Of a DNA stretch of 64,000 bases, positions 35,755-45,156 are shown piece after piece. The position numbers and the translations under genes were made by a program. Under the pieces are notes generated by a model. The model did not search any database. It saw only the letters and a program-made list of their open reading frames with translations, and was not told where the DNA came from. This DNA is from Albidovulum marisflavi (GTDB taxonomy: Bacteria; Pseudomonadota; Alphaproteobacteria; Rhodobacterales; Rhodobacteraceae): positions 186,001-250,000 of the forward strand of contig NZ_JAOWKY010000002.1 in the NCBI RefSeq assembly GCF_025751435.1, in the 5' to 3' direction. Positions within the stretch are counted from its first letter, which is position 1, and each line of letters opens with the position of its first letter.

Positions 35755-36735
35755 TCAGGCGTCGACGTCCGCGAACTTGGTTCCGCCGGGCCCGCCTTCG
35801 GATTTCTTGCCCCAGTCGCGCTTGACGCCCAGCATCAGCACGACGTTCTTGGCGACATAGACCGACGAATAGGTGCCCACGATTACGCCCCAGGTCATCG
35901 CGAAGACGAAGCCCCGGATCACGTCGCCGCCGAAAACCAGAAGCGCGATCAGCGCGATCAGCGTCGTGCCAGAGGTCAGCACCGTCCGGCTCAGCGTTTC
36001 GTTCACCGAAAGGTTCATCACGTCACGAAGCGGCATCGTCTTGTACTTGATCAGGTTTTCACGAAGGCGGTCAAAGACCACCACGGTGTCGTTGATCGAG
36101 TAGCCAAGGATCGTCAGCAGTGCCGCGATGATGGTCAGGTCGAACTTGATCTGGAACAGCGAGAATATCCCCACCGTCAGCGCGATGTCGTGGATCAACG
36201 CCACCACCGCGCCAAGCGAGAACTGCCATTCGAACCGCAGCCAGATGTAGGCGCATATGGCAACGGTCGCCGTCAGGATCGAGTAGATCGCGGTCTTGAT
36301 CAGTTCGCCCGAAACCTTGGGCCCCACCGATTCGACAGAGGGGAACGTAATGGACGGGTCATGCGCCTGCAGCGCCGCTTCGACCGCGGCGATGGTTTCG
36401 GGGGTGATGGCCTCATCCCCCTCCTGCGCCTGGATGCGGATCTGGGCGACATGCTGATCGTCACGGAAGGTCGGATCGAACACCTCGGTGATCGTCACGT
36501 CCCCAAGGTTGAGCGGGGTAATGGCGTTGCGATACGCGCCGACATCCACCGCGTTGGTGGAATCGGTGCGGATCGTGGTTCCGCCACGGAAGTCGATGCC
36601 GAAGTTCAGCCCCAGGAATGCGGCCAGGACGATCGAGGCGATCACCAGCGCGACCGACCCTCCAAAGGTGAGCGGCGCCCAGCGGAAGAAGTCGATGTTG
36701 GTCTTTTCGGGGACCAGTCGAAGACGAAATGCCAT
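35755..36735 (-). CDS. secF: Protein translocase subunit SecF
   Basis: This 326-residue membrane protein has six predicted helices. It carries the SecF hallmarks GIDFRGGTTIR in the first periplasmic region and YSINDTVVVFDRLRENL in helix 4. With SecD and YajC it uses the proton gradient to pull secreted proteins through SecYEG. It starts 10 bp after secD. The length is normal and nothing is missing. Confidence 0.96.
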   Translation of the reverse strand: MAFRLRLVPEKTNIDFFRWAPLTFGGSVALVIASIVLAAFLGLNFGIDFRGGTTIRTDSTNAVDVGAYRNAITPLNLGDVTITEVFDPTFRDDQHVAQIRIQAQEGDEAITPETIAAVEAALQAHDPSITFPSVESVGPKVSGELIKTAIYSILTATVAICAYIWLRFEWQFSLGAVVALIHDIALTVGIFSLFQIKFDLTIIAALLTILGYSINDTVVVFDRLRENLIKYKTMPLRDVMNLSVNETLSRTVLTSGTTLIALIALLVFGGDVIRGFVFAMTWGVIVGTYSSVYVAKNVVLMLGVKRDWGKKSEGGPGGTKFADVDA

Positions 36736-36745
36736 GGCCGGATCC

Positions 36746-38404
36746 TCAGACTACAAGCGTTTTGGGGCGCTTGCGCGCGAACCAGGTGACGACGAAAAGC
36801 CGCGTGACGAAAATCGCGGTGAACACCGAAGTGATCAGGCCGATCATCAGCGTCACGGCAAAGCCCTTGACCGGGCCCGAGCCAAGGAAGAACAGGATCA
36901 GCGCCGCGATGACCGTGGTGAGGTTCGCGTCTATGATCGCGGACATGGCCTTTTCATAACCAAGCTCGATCGCCCTTGCGGGTCCTCTTGCGGTCTTGAG
37001 CTCTTCCTTGATGCGTTCGAAGACCAGCACGTTGGCATCCACCGCCATGCCGACCGTCAGAACCACACCCGCGATCCCCGGCAGGGTCAGCGTCGCCCCC
37101 ATCGTCGACAGGATGGCGAACAGCATCGAGATGTTCAGCCCCAGAGCGACCGTGGCGAAGACGCCGAACAGCCCGTAGGACGCGATCATGAAGAAGACGA
37201 CCGCGGCCGTGCCGATGATCGCTGCCACGCGGCCGGCGTCGATGCTGTCTTGCCCAAGCTCTGGCCCGACGGTGCGCTCCTCAAGGAATTCCATCTTGGC
37301 CGGCAGCGCACCCGCGCGCAGAAGCACGGCAAGATTGTTGGTTTCCTCGGGCGTGAACGTGCCGGTGATGATGCCCGATCCGCCGCCGATATGCGTCCGA
37401 ATCTGGGGGGCCGAAATCACCTTGCCATCCAGCACGATGGCGAACAGTTCGCCGACATGTGCGGCCGTGTAGTCGCCGAACTTGCGCGCGCCCGAGGTGT
37501 TGAAGCGGAAGGCCACGGCAGGGCGTCCGTTCTGATCGAAGTCCGGGCGTGCATCCACCAGTTCCTCGCCGGTGACAACGGGCAACTCGTCGAGGATGTA
37601 GTACACGCCCTCTTCCTCGGCAGAGGGATAGTTCACGTTGCCGATGCCCGCGGGTTCGTCCTGGTTCGCGGTGCGGCGGATCACCTGGTTGAAGGTCAGC
37701 TGCGCCGTGGTGCCGATCAGCTCCTTCAGTTCCGCCGCCGAACCGATGCCCGGCACCTCGATAAGGATGCGGTCCTGGCCCTGCCGCTGGATCGTTGGTT
37801 CGCGCGTGCCTGCCGCGTCGATGCGGCGGCGCACGATTTCCAGCGACTGCTGCATGGTCCGGTCGTCGGTAGCGACGCGTTCGGCCTCGGACAGGGTGAT
37901 GACGATCTGGTTGCCCTCGGTGCGGATGTCGAGGTCGTTCTGCCCCACTCCGGTCAGGGTCACGACGGGGCTGGCAAAGCCGCGCACGACCTCGACCGCG
38001 CTTTCCATCGCATCGGGATTGTCGATTTCGACGCGCAGCTCGTCCTGGGCGCCCTTTATGCGGCGCACGGCGACCTTGGCCTCGCTCACCAGGGCGCGGC
38101 GGACCTCGGGCCACATCGCGTCCATGCGCTGTTTGTAGACTTCGGCGACCTGCACCTCCGCCAGAAGATGCGCCCCCCCCCTCAGGTCCAGGCCCAGGTT
38201 GACGATGTTCGAAGGCAACCAGGACGGCCATCGGGCCATCGCGGCGGTCTGCTCCTCGGTCTCGACACCCGTTCGCTCGATTGCGGCGACAGCGTCATTG
38301 TGCCGCTCGACCCGGTCGTAGAACAGGTTCGGCGCAGCGCCGATCACGCCCAGGGCGCACAGCCCAAGGATGACGATGCGCTTCCAAAGGGGGATCTGAA
38401 GCAT
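36746..38404 (-). CDS. secD: Protein translocase subunit SecD
   Basis: This 552-residue protein has an N-terminal helix, a large periplasmic domain (GLDLRGGAHLLAEV, then the P1 head region) and five C-terminal helices containing GMAVDANVLVFERIKEEL. That is the standard SecD plan. It lies 6 bp after yajC and 10 bp before secF in a yajC-secD-secF operon. Confidence 0.96.
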   Translation of the reverse strand: MLQIPLWKRIVILGLCALGVIGAAPNLFYDRVERHNDAVAAIERTGVETEEQTAAMARWPSWLPSNIVNLGLDLRGGAHLLAEVQVAEVYKQRMDAMWPEVRRALVSEAKVAVRRIKGAQDELRVEIDNPDAMESAVEVVRGFASPVVTLTGVGQNDLDIRTEGNQIVITLSEAERVATDDRTMQQSLEIVRRRIDAAGTREPTIQRQGQDRILIEVPGIGSAAELKELIGTTAQLTFNQVIRRTANQDEPAGIGNVNYPSAEEEGVYYILDELPVVTGEELVDARPDFDQNGRPAVAFRFNTSGARKFGDYTAAHVGELFAIVLDGKVISAPQIRTHIGGGSGIITGTFTPEETNNLAVLLRAGALPAKMEFLEERTVGPELGQDSIDAGRVAAIIGTAAVVFFMIASYGLFGVFATVALGLNISMLFAILSTMGATLTLPGIAGVVLTVGMAVDANVLVFERIKEELKTARGPARAIELGYEKAMSAIIDANLTTVIAALILFFLGSGPVKGFAVTLMIGLITSVFTAIFVTRLFVVTWFARKRPKTLVV

Positions 38405-38410
38405 TTGCGA

Positions 38411-38752
38411 TCAGTTCGTGTTTGCAGCCGGTTCGGTCTTGGACACGACCTGGGCGATGGTGGCGCGCACGACGCGGACCTTCACGCCGTCCGCGATTTC
38501 GACCTCGATCTCGCCGTCGCCGTCTTTGACTTTAGAGATCTTGCCGATGATTCCGCCCTGCGTGATCACTTGGTCGCCCCGACGCAGCGCCTCGACCATG
38601 GCGCGATGCTCTTTCATCTTCTTCTGCTGCGGACGGATCAGGAAGAAATACATGATCCCGAACAAGAGAAGCAGGAAGGGAAGTTGCGACAGCAGCGCAC
38701 CTGCACCGGCGTTTTCGCCGGCAGCCTGGGCATAGGCGGGGGAAATGAGCAT
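38411..38752 (-). CDS. yajC: Preprotein translocase accessory subunit YajC
   Basis: This 113-residue protein has a single N-terminal helix (LPFLLLLFGIMYFFLIRPQQ) followed by the YajC core QKKMKEHRAMVEALRRGDQV and a KVRV beta segment. I start at the ATG at 38752 preceded by AGAGGACG; the frame runs 45 codons further upstream without family similarity. It is the first gene of the sec operon, and its promoter should lie in the 158-bp gap before it. Confidence 0.94.
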   Translation of the reverse strand: MLISPAYAQAAGENAGAGALLSQLPFLLLLFGIMYFFLIRPQQKKMKEHRAMVEALRRGDQVITQGGIIGKISKVKDGDGEIEVEIADGVKVRVVRATIAQVVSKTEPAANTN

Positions 38753-38910
38753 GAGGCGTCCTCTCGTCAGATCGGGCGCACCCGCCCGTTTGGTCGCGCA
38801 GGAACCTATAGTCGCCATCGGGGCTTTGCAAGGCGCACCGGTGCCCTGGCATGGCTCGGACGCCTCAGAGCATGCCGGCCACCGCACATGGCACCGGTCC
38901 GGCGTCGGCT

Positions 38911-39213
38911 TCAGACGGTCCGATCGACCACGACCTCGCCCGAACGCGGGTCGGTTTCACCCAATCCGTCGCCCAGATTCTCCAGGTCGCCGCGGAACGA
39001 ATCCAGTATCTCGACCATCTGCGGACGAGCGGCGGCAAGGGCGTCCATATCGTCCCATTCGCCCACGATGACATATTCACGCTCGCCGGTCTTGACGACA
39101 CGGAGCGAGCGCATCCCAGACCATTGCCTGATGTCACGGCTCTTGTGCAGTTCGACGAAGTCGGATTCCCGCCCAGGCTTCACACGCATCCTGACGACGT
39201 TCATCGCTGTCAT
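38911..39213 (-). CDS. Small antibiotic-biosynthesis-monooxygenase-like (ABM) protein
   Basis: This 100-residue protein looks like a dimeric ferredoxin-like alpha-beta barrel of the ABM type (MNVVRMRVKPGRESDFVEL, then EYVIVGEWDDMDALAAARPQ). Members include quinol monooxygenases and haem-degrading enzymes, but many have no known activity. The ATG at 39213 has GGAGGAAAGG upstream. It stands alone between yajC and a secreted hypothetical gene. Function is not predicted further. Confidence 0.7.
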   Translation of the reverse strand: MTAMNVVRMRVKPGRESDFVELHKSRDIRQWSGMRSLRVVKTGEREYVIVGEWDDMDALAAARPQMVEILDSFRGDLENLGDGLGETDPRSGEVVVDRTV

Positions 39214-39353
39214 GACCTTTCCTCCCACCGCAATGGGCCGCTGGCGCCACCTGCGCCGCACCCACTGCCAGTCTATCACAACACGGCCACGAGGTGCCTG
39301 CAAATGCACGCCAACACGGGCGGCGCCGACGCCGCCCGGACGTCCGACCGCCC

Positions 39354-39770
39354 CTACCTGGCGCTGCAGCGTCCTTTGATGATGAAGATACCATTCCTTT
39401 CGGGGAAATCATCCCACGGGTTCTGACGGACGGCGCGCGTTCTCACCCGAGCCTCACCGTTGGATCGTTTGATCTCCCAGATGATCTTGGCATCGCCCGA
39501 CACCGGCGCGGGCATGCGATCCTGCATTTCAATCCTGAAGACGTTGCCATCAAAGGTCAGCCCACCTGAAACACCCGTTTCCTTGAGCTGCGCAACAAGG
39601 CCGTCCAGGATCAGGGTCGACGTCCGCGGCACGACGGACTCGGCCAGAGCCCTTTTTCCGTCACCACGATAGTCCGCGAACTGACACTCCAGCACCTCTG
39701 CCTGGGCAGCCGCACCCGACACACAGAACAACGCAGCCGCGATGACAACCCCACGAATAGATGGCATCAT
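39354..39770 (-). CDS. Secreted hypothetical protein
   Basis: This 138-residue protein has a clear Sec signal peptide (residues 1-24, cut after GAAAQA) and a mature part with two Cys residues far apart (ECQFADYRG and IKGRCSAR), suggesting one disulfide. It has no further membrane segment. I do not recognise the family. It is preceded by AAGGAAACC and the 228-bp gap shared with serS, which includes an AT-rich patch around 39780-39815 likely to be its promoter. Confidence 0.75.
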   Translation of the reverse strand: MMPSIRGVVIAAALFCVSGAAAQAEVLECQFADYRGDGKRALAESVVPRTSTLILDGLVAQLKETGVSGGLTFDGNVFRIEMQDRMPAPVSGDAKIIWEIKRSNGEARVRTRAVRQNPWDDFPERNGIFIIKGRCSAR

Positions 39771-39998
39771 TGGTTTCCTTCTTCAAAAACAATCGTTAAC
39801 CCCACCTTCCAGATATTTTGCCGCGCAGGGGTGCGCAAGCGGGAACGCGCCGGAACGCCTATGCCCGAACGCGCGCCTCGCAGAATGTTCGCTGGGCCAC
39901 CGCGTCCTGCTCAGCGAATGCGCGGCATAGGCTGCGTTCCCTTCCACAATGGCCGCTGATATGGCATAGGCAGCCGATATCCAGTCCAGAGGCCCATC

Positions 39999-41291
39999 AT
40001 GCACGACATCCGCGCCATCCGCGATAATCCCGCCGCTTTCGACGCCGCGCTTGCGCGCCGGGGGCTTTCGGGGATGTCGTCCGAGATCCTCGCCATCGAC
40101 GAGGCGCGCCGGGCCAGGATCCTGGCTGCCGAGACGGCGCAGGCTGCGCAGAACGCCGCCTCGAAAGAGGTGGGCGCAGCCAAGGCGAAAGGCGACGAGG
40201 CCGAGTTTGAGCGGCTCCGCGCGCTGGTCGCTGAAAAGAAGGCAGAAATTGCCAAGCTGAACGCCGAGGCCGTGGAAGAGGACGCGCGGCTGCGCGACAT
40301 CCTCATGGGCATTCCCAACCTGCCACATGATGACGTGCCGATGGGGGCGGACGAAAACGACAACGTGGAAATCCGCCGCTGGGGCACGCCCCGTAGCTTC
40401 GACTTCAAGCCAGTCGAGCATTACGATATCGCGGGCGTGAAGCCGGGGATGGATTTCGAGACTGCCGCGAAGCTCTCGGGAGCACGCTTCGTCCTGCTGC
40501 GCGGCGGGATTGCACGCATCCACCGCGCGCTGGCACAGTTCATGCTGGACCTGCACACGACCGAACACGGCCTGACCGAGACGATGACCCCCGTTCTGGT
40601 CAAGGACGACGCGATGTACGGCACGAACCAGCTGCCGAAATTCGCCGAGGACAGCTACCAGACGACGAACGGTTGGTGGCTGATCCCGACGTCCGAGGTC
40701 ACGCTGACCAACACCGTCGCCGGCGACATCGTCGATGAGGCCGCGCTGCCGATCCGCATGACCGCGCATACCCAGTGCTTCCGTTCCGAAGCCGGCAGCG
40801 CGGGCAAGGACACCTCGGGCATGCTGCGTCAGCACCAGTTCGAAAAGGTCGAAATGGTGTCGATCACGACGCCCGAAAGTTCTCTGGCGGAACACGACCG
40901 CATGACGTCTTGCGCGCAGGCCGTGCTGGAGCGTCTGGGCCTGCCCTACCGCACGGTCGTCCTGTGCACGGGCGACATGGGCTTTGGCGCGCGCAAGACG
41001 CACGACATCGAGGCCTGGCTGCCGGGGCAGAACAAGTATCGCGAAATTTCTTCGGTCTCGGTCTGCGGCGACTTCCAGGCGCGGCGGATGAACGCGCGCT
41101 ACCGCCCCGCGGGCGGCGGCAAGCCGGACTTCGTCCACACGCTGAACGGGTCGGGCCTGGCCGTCGGCCGCTGCCTGATCGCGGTGCTGGAAAATGGCCA
41201 GCAGGCGGACGGGTCGGTCACGATGCCCGACGCTCTCGTGCCCTATCTGGGCGGCAAGACCCGCCTGACCGCGGAAGGCAAACTTGCCTGA
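39999..41291 (+). CDS. serS: Seryl-tRNA synthetase
   Basis: This 430-residue enzyme has an N-terminal coiled-coil arm (about residues 25-105) and a class II catalytic core. Motif 2 is in [20 protein letters not shown] and motif 3 in [17 protein letters not shown]. It charges tRNA-Ser (and tRNA-Sec) with serine using ATP. The ATG at 39999 has AGAGG upstream. It is a lone plus-strand gene convergent with der. Confidence 0.97.
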   Translation: MHDIRAIRDNPAAFDAALARRGLSGMSSEILAIDEARRARILAAETAQAAQNAASKEVGAAKAKGDEAEFERLRALVAEKKAEIAKLNAEAVEEDARLRDILMGIPNLPHDDVPMGADENDNVEIRRWGTPRSFDFKPVEHYDIAGVKPGMDFETAAKLSGARFVLLRGGIARIHRALAQFMLDLHTTEHGLTETMTPVLVKDDAMYGTNQLPKFAEDSYQTTNGWWLIPTSEVTLTNTVAGDIVDEAALPIRMTAHTQCFRSEAGSAGKDTSGMLRQHQFEKVEMVSITTPESSLAEHDRMTSCAQAVLERLGLPYRTVVLCTGDMGFGARKTHDIEAWLPGQNKYREISSVSVCGDFQARRMNARYRPAGGGKPDFVHTLNGSGLAVGRCLIAVLENGQQADGSVTMPDALVPYLGGKTRLTAEGKLA

Positions 41292-41292
41292 C

Positions 41293-41329
41293 GAGAAAGG
41301 CCGCGGGGGGGAACCCTCGCGGCCTTCTC
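41293..41329 (+). terminator. Terminator hairpin downstream of serS
   Basis: GAGAAAGGCCGCG pairs with CGCGGCCTTCTC (12 bp with one bulged A) around a G/C-rich loop, starting 1 bp after the serS stop. It lies between convergent serS and der and can serve both. No T run follows. Confidence 0.6.
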
Positions 41330-41351
41330 GGTATAGTTCAGCAATTCCGCA

Positions 41352-42821
41352 TCAGGCCTTGCGGCCCGTTGCGCCCTTTTCGACGTGCTTCCTGAGCCGC
41401 GACGGGATGGACTTCTTCTTGTCCTTGTAGGGGTTCTTGGCCCCCTGGTCGCGGAAGATCAGCCGGATCGGCGTGCCCGGCATGTCGAAGCTGTCACGCA
41501 GCCCGTTGATCAGGTAGCGTCCGTAGCTTTCCGGGATCTGGTCGGCATGGGTGCACATGACGACGAATGCCGGCGGTCGGGTCTTGACCTGGGTCATGTA
41601 GCGCAGGCGGATGCGGCGTCCGCCCGGCGCGGGTGGCGGGTGCGCCTCGGTCATCGCGCCCAGCCAATGGTTCAGCTTGGCGGTCGTGACGCGGCGATTC
41701 CAGACGTCATAGGCCTTCAGGATCGCATTGTGCAGCCGGTCCAGCCCCTTGCCGGTCTTGGCGGACACCGTGACAAGCGGCGCGCCCTTCAGCTGCGGCA
41801 GAAGCCGCTCGAACGCCTCGCGCAGTTCCTTGAGCTTTTCCGCCTTGTCCTCCTCAAGGTCCCACTTGTTCGCGGCGACCACCACGGCACGACCCTCGGT
41901 TTCGGCAAAATCGGCGATCCGCAGGTCCTGCTGTTCAAAGGGAATGTCGACGTCCAGAAGAACCACGACAACCTCGGCGAACCGGACCGCGCGAAGTCCG
42001 TCGGCGACCGACAGTTTTTCAAGCTTGTCAGTGACTTTCGCGCGCTTTCTCATGCCGGCGGTGTCAAAGATCCGCATCGGCGTGCCCATGAATTCCGCAC
42101 TGACCGAGATCGCGTCGCGGGTGATCCCCGCCTCCGGCCCCGTTAGCAGGCGGTCCTCGCCGATGATCTTGTTGATCAGCGTCGACTTGCCCGCGTTCGG
42201 CCGCCCGATCACGGCGATCTGAAGCGGTTTTTCCTTGGTGGGCTTGCGCGGCCCCTCGTCCTCGCCCTCGTCATCGCTGACGTCGACGTCGGTCTCCGGC
42301 ACCTGCAGCTTGTTGCGTGCGGCGAAGTGATCGGCCAGCGGCTCAAGCACGCGGTAAAGGTCATCCAACCCCTCGCCATGTTCGGCCGAAATGCGAAGCG
42401 GCTCGCCCAGCCCCAGGGCGTAGGCCTCAAGCGCACCGGACTCACCCGCGCGGCCCTCGGCCTTGTTGGCGGCAAGGATGACATGGGCGTTTTTGCGGCG
42501 CAGGATCTCGGCGAAGATCTGGTCGGTCGGCGTGATGCCCGCGCGGGCATCGACGACGAACAGGCAGACATCGGCCATTTCGACCGCGCGCTCGGTCAGC
42601 CGCCGCATGCGGCCCTGGAGGCTGTCGTCCTTCGCGTCCTCGAGACCCGCCGTGTCGATGGCAATGAACCGCAGGGGGCCCAGGCGCGCATCGCCCTCGC
42701 GCAGGTCGCGCGTCACGCCTGGCTGATCATCGACCAGCGCCAGCCGCTTGCCGACCAGACGATTGAACAGCGTCGACTTGCCGACATTGGGGCGGCCGAC
42801 GATGGCAAGGGTGAAACTCAT
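41352..42821 (-). CDS. der: Ribosome biogenesis GTPase Der (EngA)
   Basis: This 489-residue protein has two tandem GTPase domains, the mark of Der. The first has [13 protein letters not shown] and NKAE motifs, and the second GRPNAGKST (about residue 209), DTAG and NKWD, followed by a C-terminal KH-like domain. It matures the 50S ribosomal subunit. It follows the BamB-like gene, the frequent bamB-der order, with a stable hairpin in the 51-bp gap between them. Confidence 0.97.
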   Translation of the reverse strand: MSFTLAIVGRPNVGKSTLFNRLVGKRLALVDDQPGVTRDLREGDARLGPLRFIAIDTAGLEDAKDDSLQGRMRRLTERAVEMADVCLFVVDARAGITPTDQIFAEILRRKNAHVILAANKAEGRAGESGALEAYALGLGEPLRISAEHGEGLDDLYRVLEPLADHFAARNKLQVPETDVDVSDDEGEDEGPRKPTKEKPLQIAVIGRPNAGKSTLINKIIGEDRLLTGPEAGITRDAISVSAEFMGTPMRIFDTAGMRKRAKVTDKLEKLSVADGLRAVRFAEVVVVLLDVDIPFEQQDLRIADFAETEGRAVVVAANKWDLEEDKAEKLKELREAFERLLPQLKGAPLVTVSAKTGKGLDRLHNAILKAYDVWNRRVTTAKLNHWLGAMTEAHPPPAPGGRRIRLRYMTQVKTRPPAFVVMCTHADQIPESYGRYLINGLRDSFDMPGTPIRLIFRDQGAKNPYKDKKKSIPSRLRKHVEKGATGRKA

Positions 42822-42837
42822 GTGCTTGGTCCTGCGA

Positions 42838-42858
42838 AAGGGGGCAAGCCGCCCCCTT
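42838..42858 (-). terminator. Hairpin in the bamB-der gap
   Basis: A perfect 8-bp inverted repeat (AAGGGGGC / GCCCCCTT) with a 5-nt loop ends 17 nt before the der start. On the minus strand it follows the BamB-like stop by 14 nt. It could attenuate read-through or protect the mRNA end. Confidence 0.5.
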
Positions 42859-42872
42859 ACACGGGTTTTGCC

Positions 42873-44228
42873 CTATCGGAAAGCCAGAAGCTTGCCGTTC
42901 TTCGAGACGACGTACAGCGTTCCGCCCGCCACAACCGGGGCCGAGGCCGCGCCCGCAGGCAGCGGGACCTGCTGCACGATGGCGCCGGATGCGGGATCGA
43001 ACGCCTTCAGGCTTTCATCGCTGGACGCGACCCACAGCCGCCCGCCGGCCAGAACCGGACCGTAATGGGCGTAAATGGACTTGCGCCGCTTGTCCTTCGC
43101 CTTGGTGAAGTAGGGCATGTCCACGCGCCAGACGGATTCACCCGTGGCGGCATCAAGCCGCACCAGTTGCGCCTCGTCGTTGACAAGGAAGATCGCTCCG
43201 CCCGCAACGGTGAAAAGACCGGCGGCGCCATCATCAGCGGTCCAACCCTGCTGGCCGGTTTCCGCGCTGAAGGACGCGAGCCTGCCCGACGCGGAGCCCG
43301 CGTAGACGCTGGATCCGTCGATGATCGGATCGCCGGTAAGGTCGGTGATCGAGGCATAGGCCCGGCCCAGCCTGCGGCCCGCAACCTGCCCCGCCCAAAG
43401 CCCGGTGCCCGAGGATTTCTCGACCGCGATCAGCTGGCCGCTTGCGAACGGGAATATGACCAGACGCCCGTCGAACGCCGGCGACGACACGCCGACCACG
43501 CCCGACTGACTTGCCACGGCGGGAATCTGCCAGGCGATCCGGCCGTTGGTGGCTGAAATCGCCGTCGCGGACCCGTCGCGCGTCGCGACATAGACCAGAC
43601 CGTCGGAAACCGACGGGCCACCGGACGCGATGCCGTCCAGCCGCTGGCGCCAGATCACAGCGCCGGTTTGGGCGTCCATCGCTATGACTTCTCCGAATCC
43701 GGTGGTCGCGTAGACGCGGCCCCCGTCCGCGGCAAGCCCCCCACCAGAGGCGTCGCCACCGCTGTCCGTCGCTGGTGTCAGGTCCGTTTGCCAGAGCGGT
43801 GCGCCATTGGTGCCCGTCGCCGCGACAGTGGCCTCGGCGTCAAGCGTGAAGACACGTCCGCCGGCAACGACGGGCGACGCTGTAATACGGTTCTTGCGGC
43901 TATCGCCCGCGCCGATCGACGCGCTCCAGACCAGCGAGGGCGCCGCAGAAAATGCGGCGTGGGGCGCCTTGTGGGTGCCGCCACCTCCGCGCTGCGGCCA
44001 ATCGGCGTTCGCAACCGCTGCCGGAAGCGAGATCGGAACCGCCACGGGCGAAACCGCCGCGGGCCCAGAAGCGTTCGAGGCCGCCGACATGCGCAGGGTC
44101 GCCTCGCCCTCGGGCAGGCTTGCGTCGCGCGGCATCACCCGATCGCCCGGCAGAATCAGCTCTCCGTCCGAGCAGCCCACCAGAAGCGCCAGAACCGCCA
44201 CTGTGCAAAACCCATGGGTAATCTTCAC
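42873..44228 (-). CDS. bamB: BamB-like PQQ-repeat outer-membrane lipoprotein
   Basis: This 451-residue lipoprotein has a short signal ending in the lipobox LLVGC, then PQQ-like beta-propeller blades (DWPQRGGGGTHK, then repeated GGRVFTLDAEATVAATGTNG patterns). It matches the alphaproteobacterial BamB-like proteins of the outer-membrane assembly machine. I start at the GTG at 44228 because it puts the lipobox at a normal distance; a GTG at 44276 overlaps the upstream stop and is also possible. It sits between the YfgM-like gene and der, as in many genomes. Confidence 0.85.
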   Translation of the reverse strand: MKITHGFCTVAVLALLVGCSDGELILPGDRVMPRDASLPEGEATLRMSAASNASGPAAVSPVAVPISLPAAVANADWPQRGGGGTHKAPHAAFSAAPSLVWSASIGAGDSRKNRITASPVVAGGRVFTLDAEATVAATGTNGAPLWQTDLTPATDSGGDASGGGLAADGGRVYATTGFGEVIAMDAQTGAVIWRQRLDGIASGGPSVSDGLVYVATRDGSATAISATNGRIAWQIPAVASQSGVVGVSSPAFDGRLVIFPFASGQLIAVEKSSGTGLWAGQVAGRRLGRAYASITDLTGDPIIDGSSVYAGSASGRLASFSAETGQQGWTADDGAAGLFTVAGGAIFLVNDEAQLVRLDAATGESVWRVDMPYFTKAKDKRRKSIYAHYGPVLAGGRLWVASSDESLKAFDPASGAIVQQVPLPAGAASAPVVAGGTLYVVSKNGKLLAFR

Positions 44229-44272
44229 GGTTCCTGCCCTTTCCTGTTTCCCTTCCGCGCCTTGCGGCTTGG

Positions 44273-44929
44273 TCACTGTCCCGCGGGCTCGCCCCCAAGC
44301 ACCACGATCATCTGAAGAACGCGCTGCCGAAGCCCAGCGGTCACGCCGGCCTCTTGCGCAAGTTGCTGAAACAGCGCCAGCGCGTCTTCGGTCTTGCCTT
44401 CGGCGACAAGCGCGAGCCCTTGCTGTTCCATCGCGAGCGGACGGTAGGGCGCGCCCGGCATCGCCAGCGCCGCCAGCTTCTGGTCGCGTTCGTCAGCGGC
44501 CATCGACGGGCCCTTCAGGATCAGCAGCTTCAACTGCGCGAGCTGACGATAGGATTCCGGCGCGCTCGCATCCCCGGCAACGCCTTCCAGCGCGGCTTCC
44601 GCCGCAGCCAGGTTGCCCTGGGTCTGCGCCTCTTCCGCGGCAAGGAAGGCCAGAAGCGCGCCCTGCCCCGGCTGGTCGGCGGGGATGGTTGCCAGCGTTT
44701 CGGCCCGCGCGGCAGGATCGTCCTGGTCCAGCGCCGCCAGAATCGCATCGCCGAAGGCTTCTGCCTCGGCCTTGGCCTGCGCCTTCTGCCACTCGTTCCA
44801 GGCCGCGCCGCCTACGATCAGCACGACGGCCAGGATCCCGATCCAGCCATATTTGCGAAGCAGCGCGAAAAGCCGGTCGCGACGCACCTCTTCGGCGACT
44901 TCCTCGATGAAGCTGTCGGTTTCGCTCAC
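44273..44929 (-). CDS. YfgM-like tetratricopeptide membrane protein
   Basis: This 218-residue protein has one N-terminal transmembrane helix (KYGWIGILAVVLIVGGAAW) and a periplasmic TPR-like helical region. This is the plan of the YfgM family, an ancillary subunit near SecYEG. I prefer the GTG at 44929 (S-E-T-D-S-F-I after it) preceded by GGAG, since relatives begin at this point; a start 10 codons earlier is possible. It is upstream of the BamB-like gene in the conserved yfgM-bamB-der order. Confidence 0.8.
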   Translation of the reverse strand: MSETDSFIEEVAEEVRRDRLFALLRKYGWIGILAVVLIVGGAAWNEWQKAQAKAEAEAFGDAILAALDQDDPAARAETLATIPADQPGQGALLAFLAAEEAQTQGNLAAAEAALEGVAGDASAPESYRQLAQLKLLILKGPSMAADERDQKLAALAMPGAPYRPLAMEQQGLALVAEGKTEDALALFQQLAQEAGVTAGLRQRVLQMIVVLGGEPAGQ

Positions 44930-45037
44930 GCCCGTCTCCGCCGTTTCGCGCCCTTCCACGGGCGTCGTTCGCCGACCGTCTTACACGCAAGCGCTTGGGC
45001 TTGCCAAGTGTTCCCCAAGGGCGGGGCTCTTGCATCG

Positions 45038-45123
45038 CCAATCGGCCCGGCGTAATTTGAACCGATTGGTTCAGATATGTCCTGACGGCTTTGCCAATTG
45101 GCCCGACAGGCTTATGTTAAGCC
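45038..45123. promoter_or_regulatory. Cluster of inverted repeats upstream of the RND operon
   Basis: Several dyads are packed into 86 bp: TGAACC-GATT-GGTTCA (45058-45073), GCCAATTGGC (45093-45102) and GGCTTA-TGT-TAAGCC (45109-45123). CCAATCGG at 45038-45045 is an inverted partner of CCGATTGG inside the first dyad. They lie 34-119 bp before the adaptor start. TetR-type pump regulators use such sites, but no regulator gene is adjacent. Confidence 0.5.
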
Positions 45124-45156
45124 GAAAATGCGGCGTCCCTGCCGCCAGAGGTCGAA

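Noticed and set aside
36488-39379. Plus-strand open frame of 963 codons
   Set aside because: It runs antisense across secD, yajC and the ABM-like gene, whose protein motifs are unambiguous on the minus strand. Its own translation is low-complexity.
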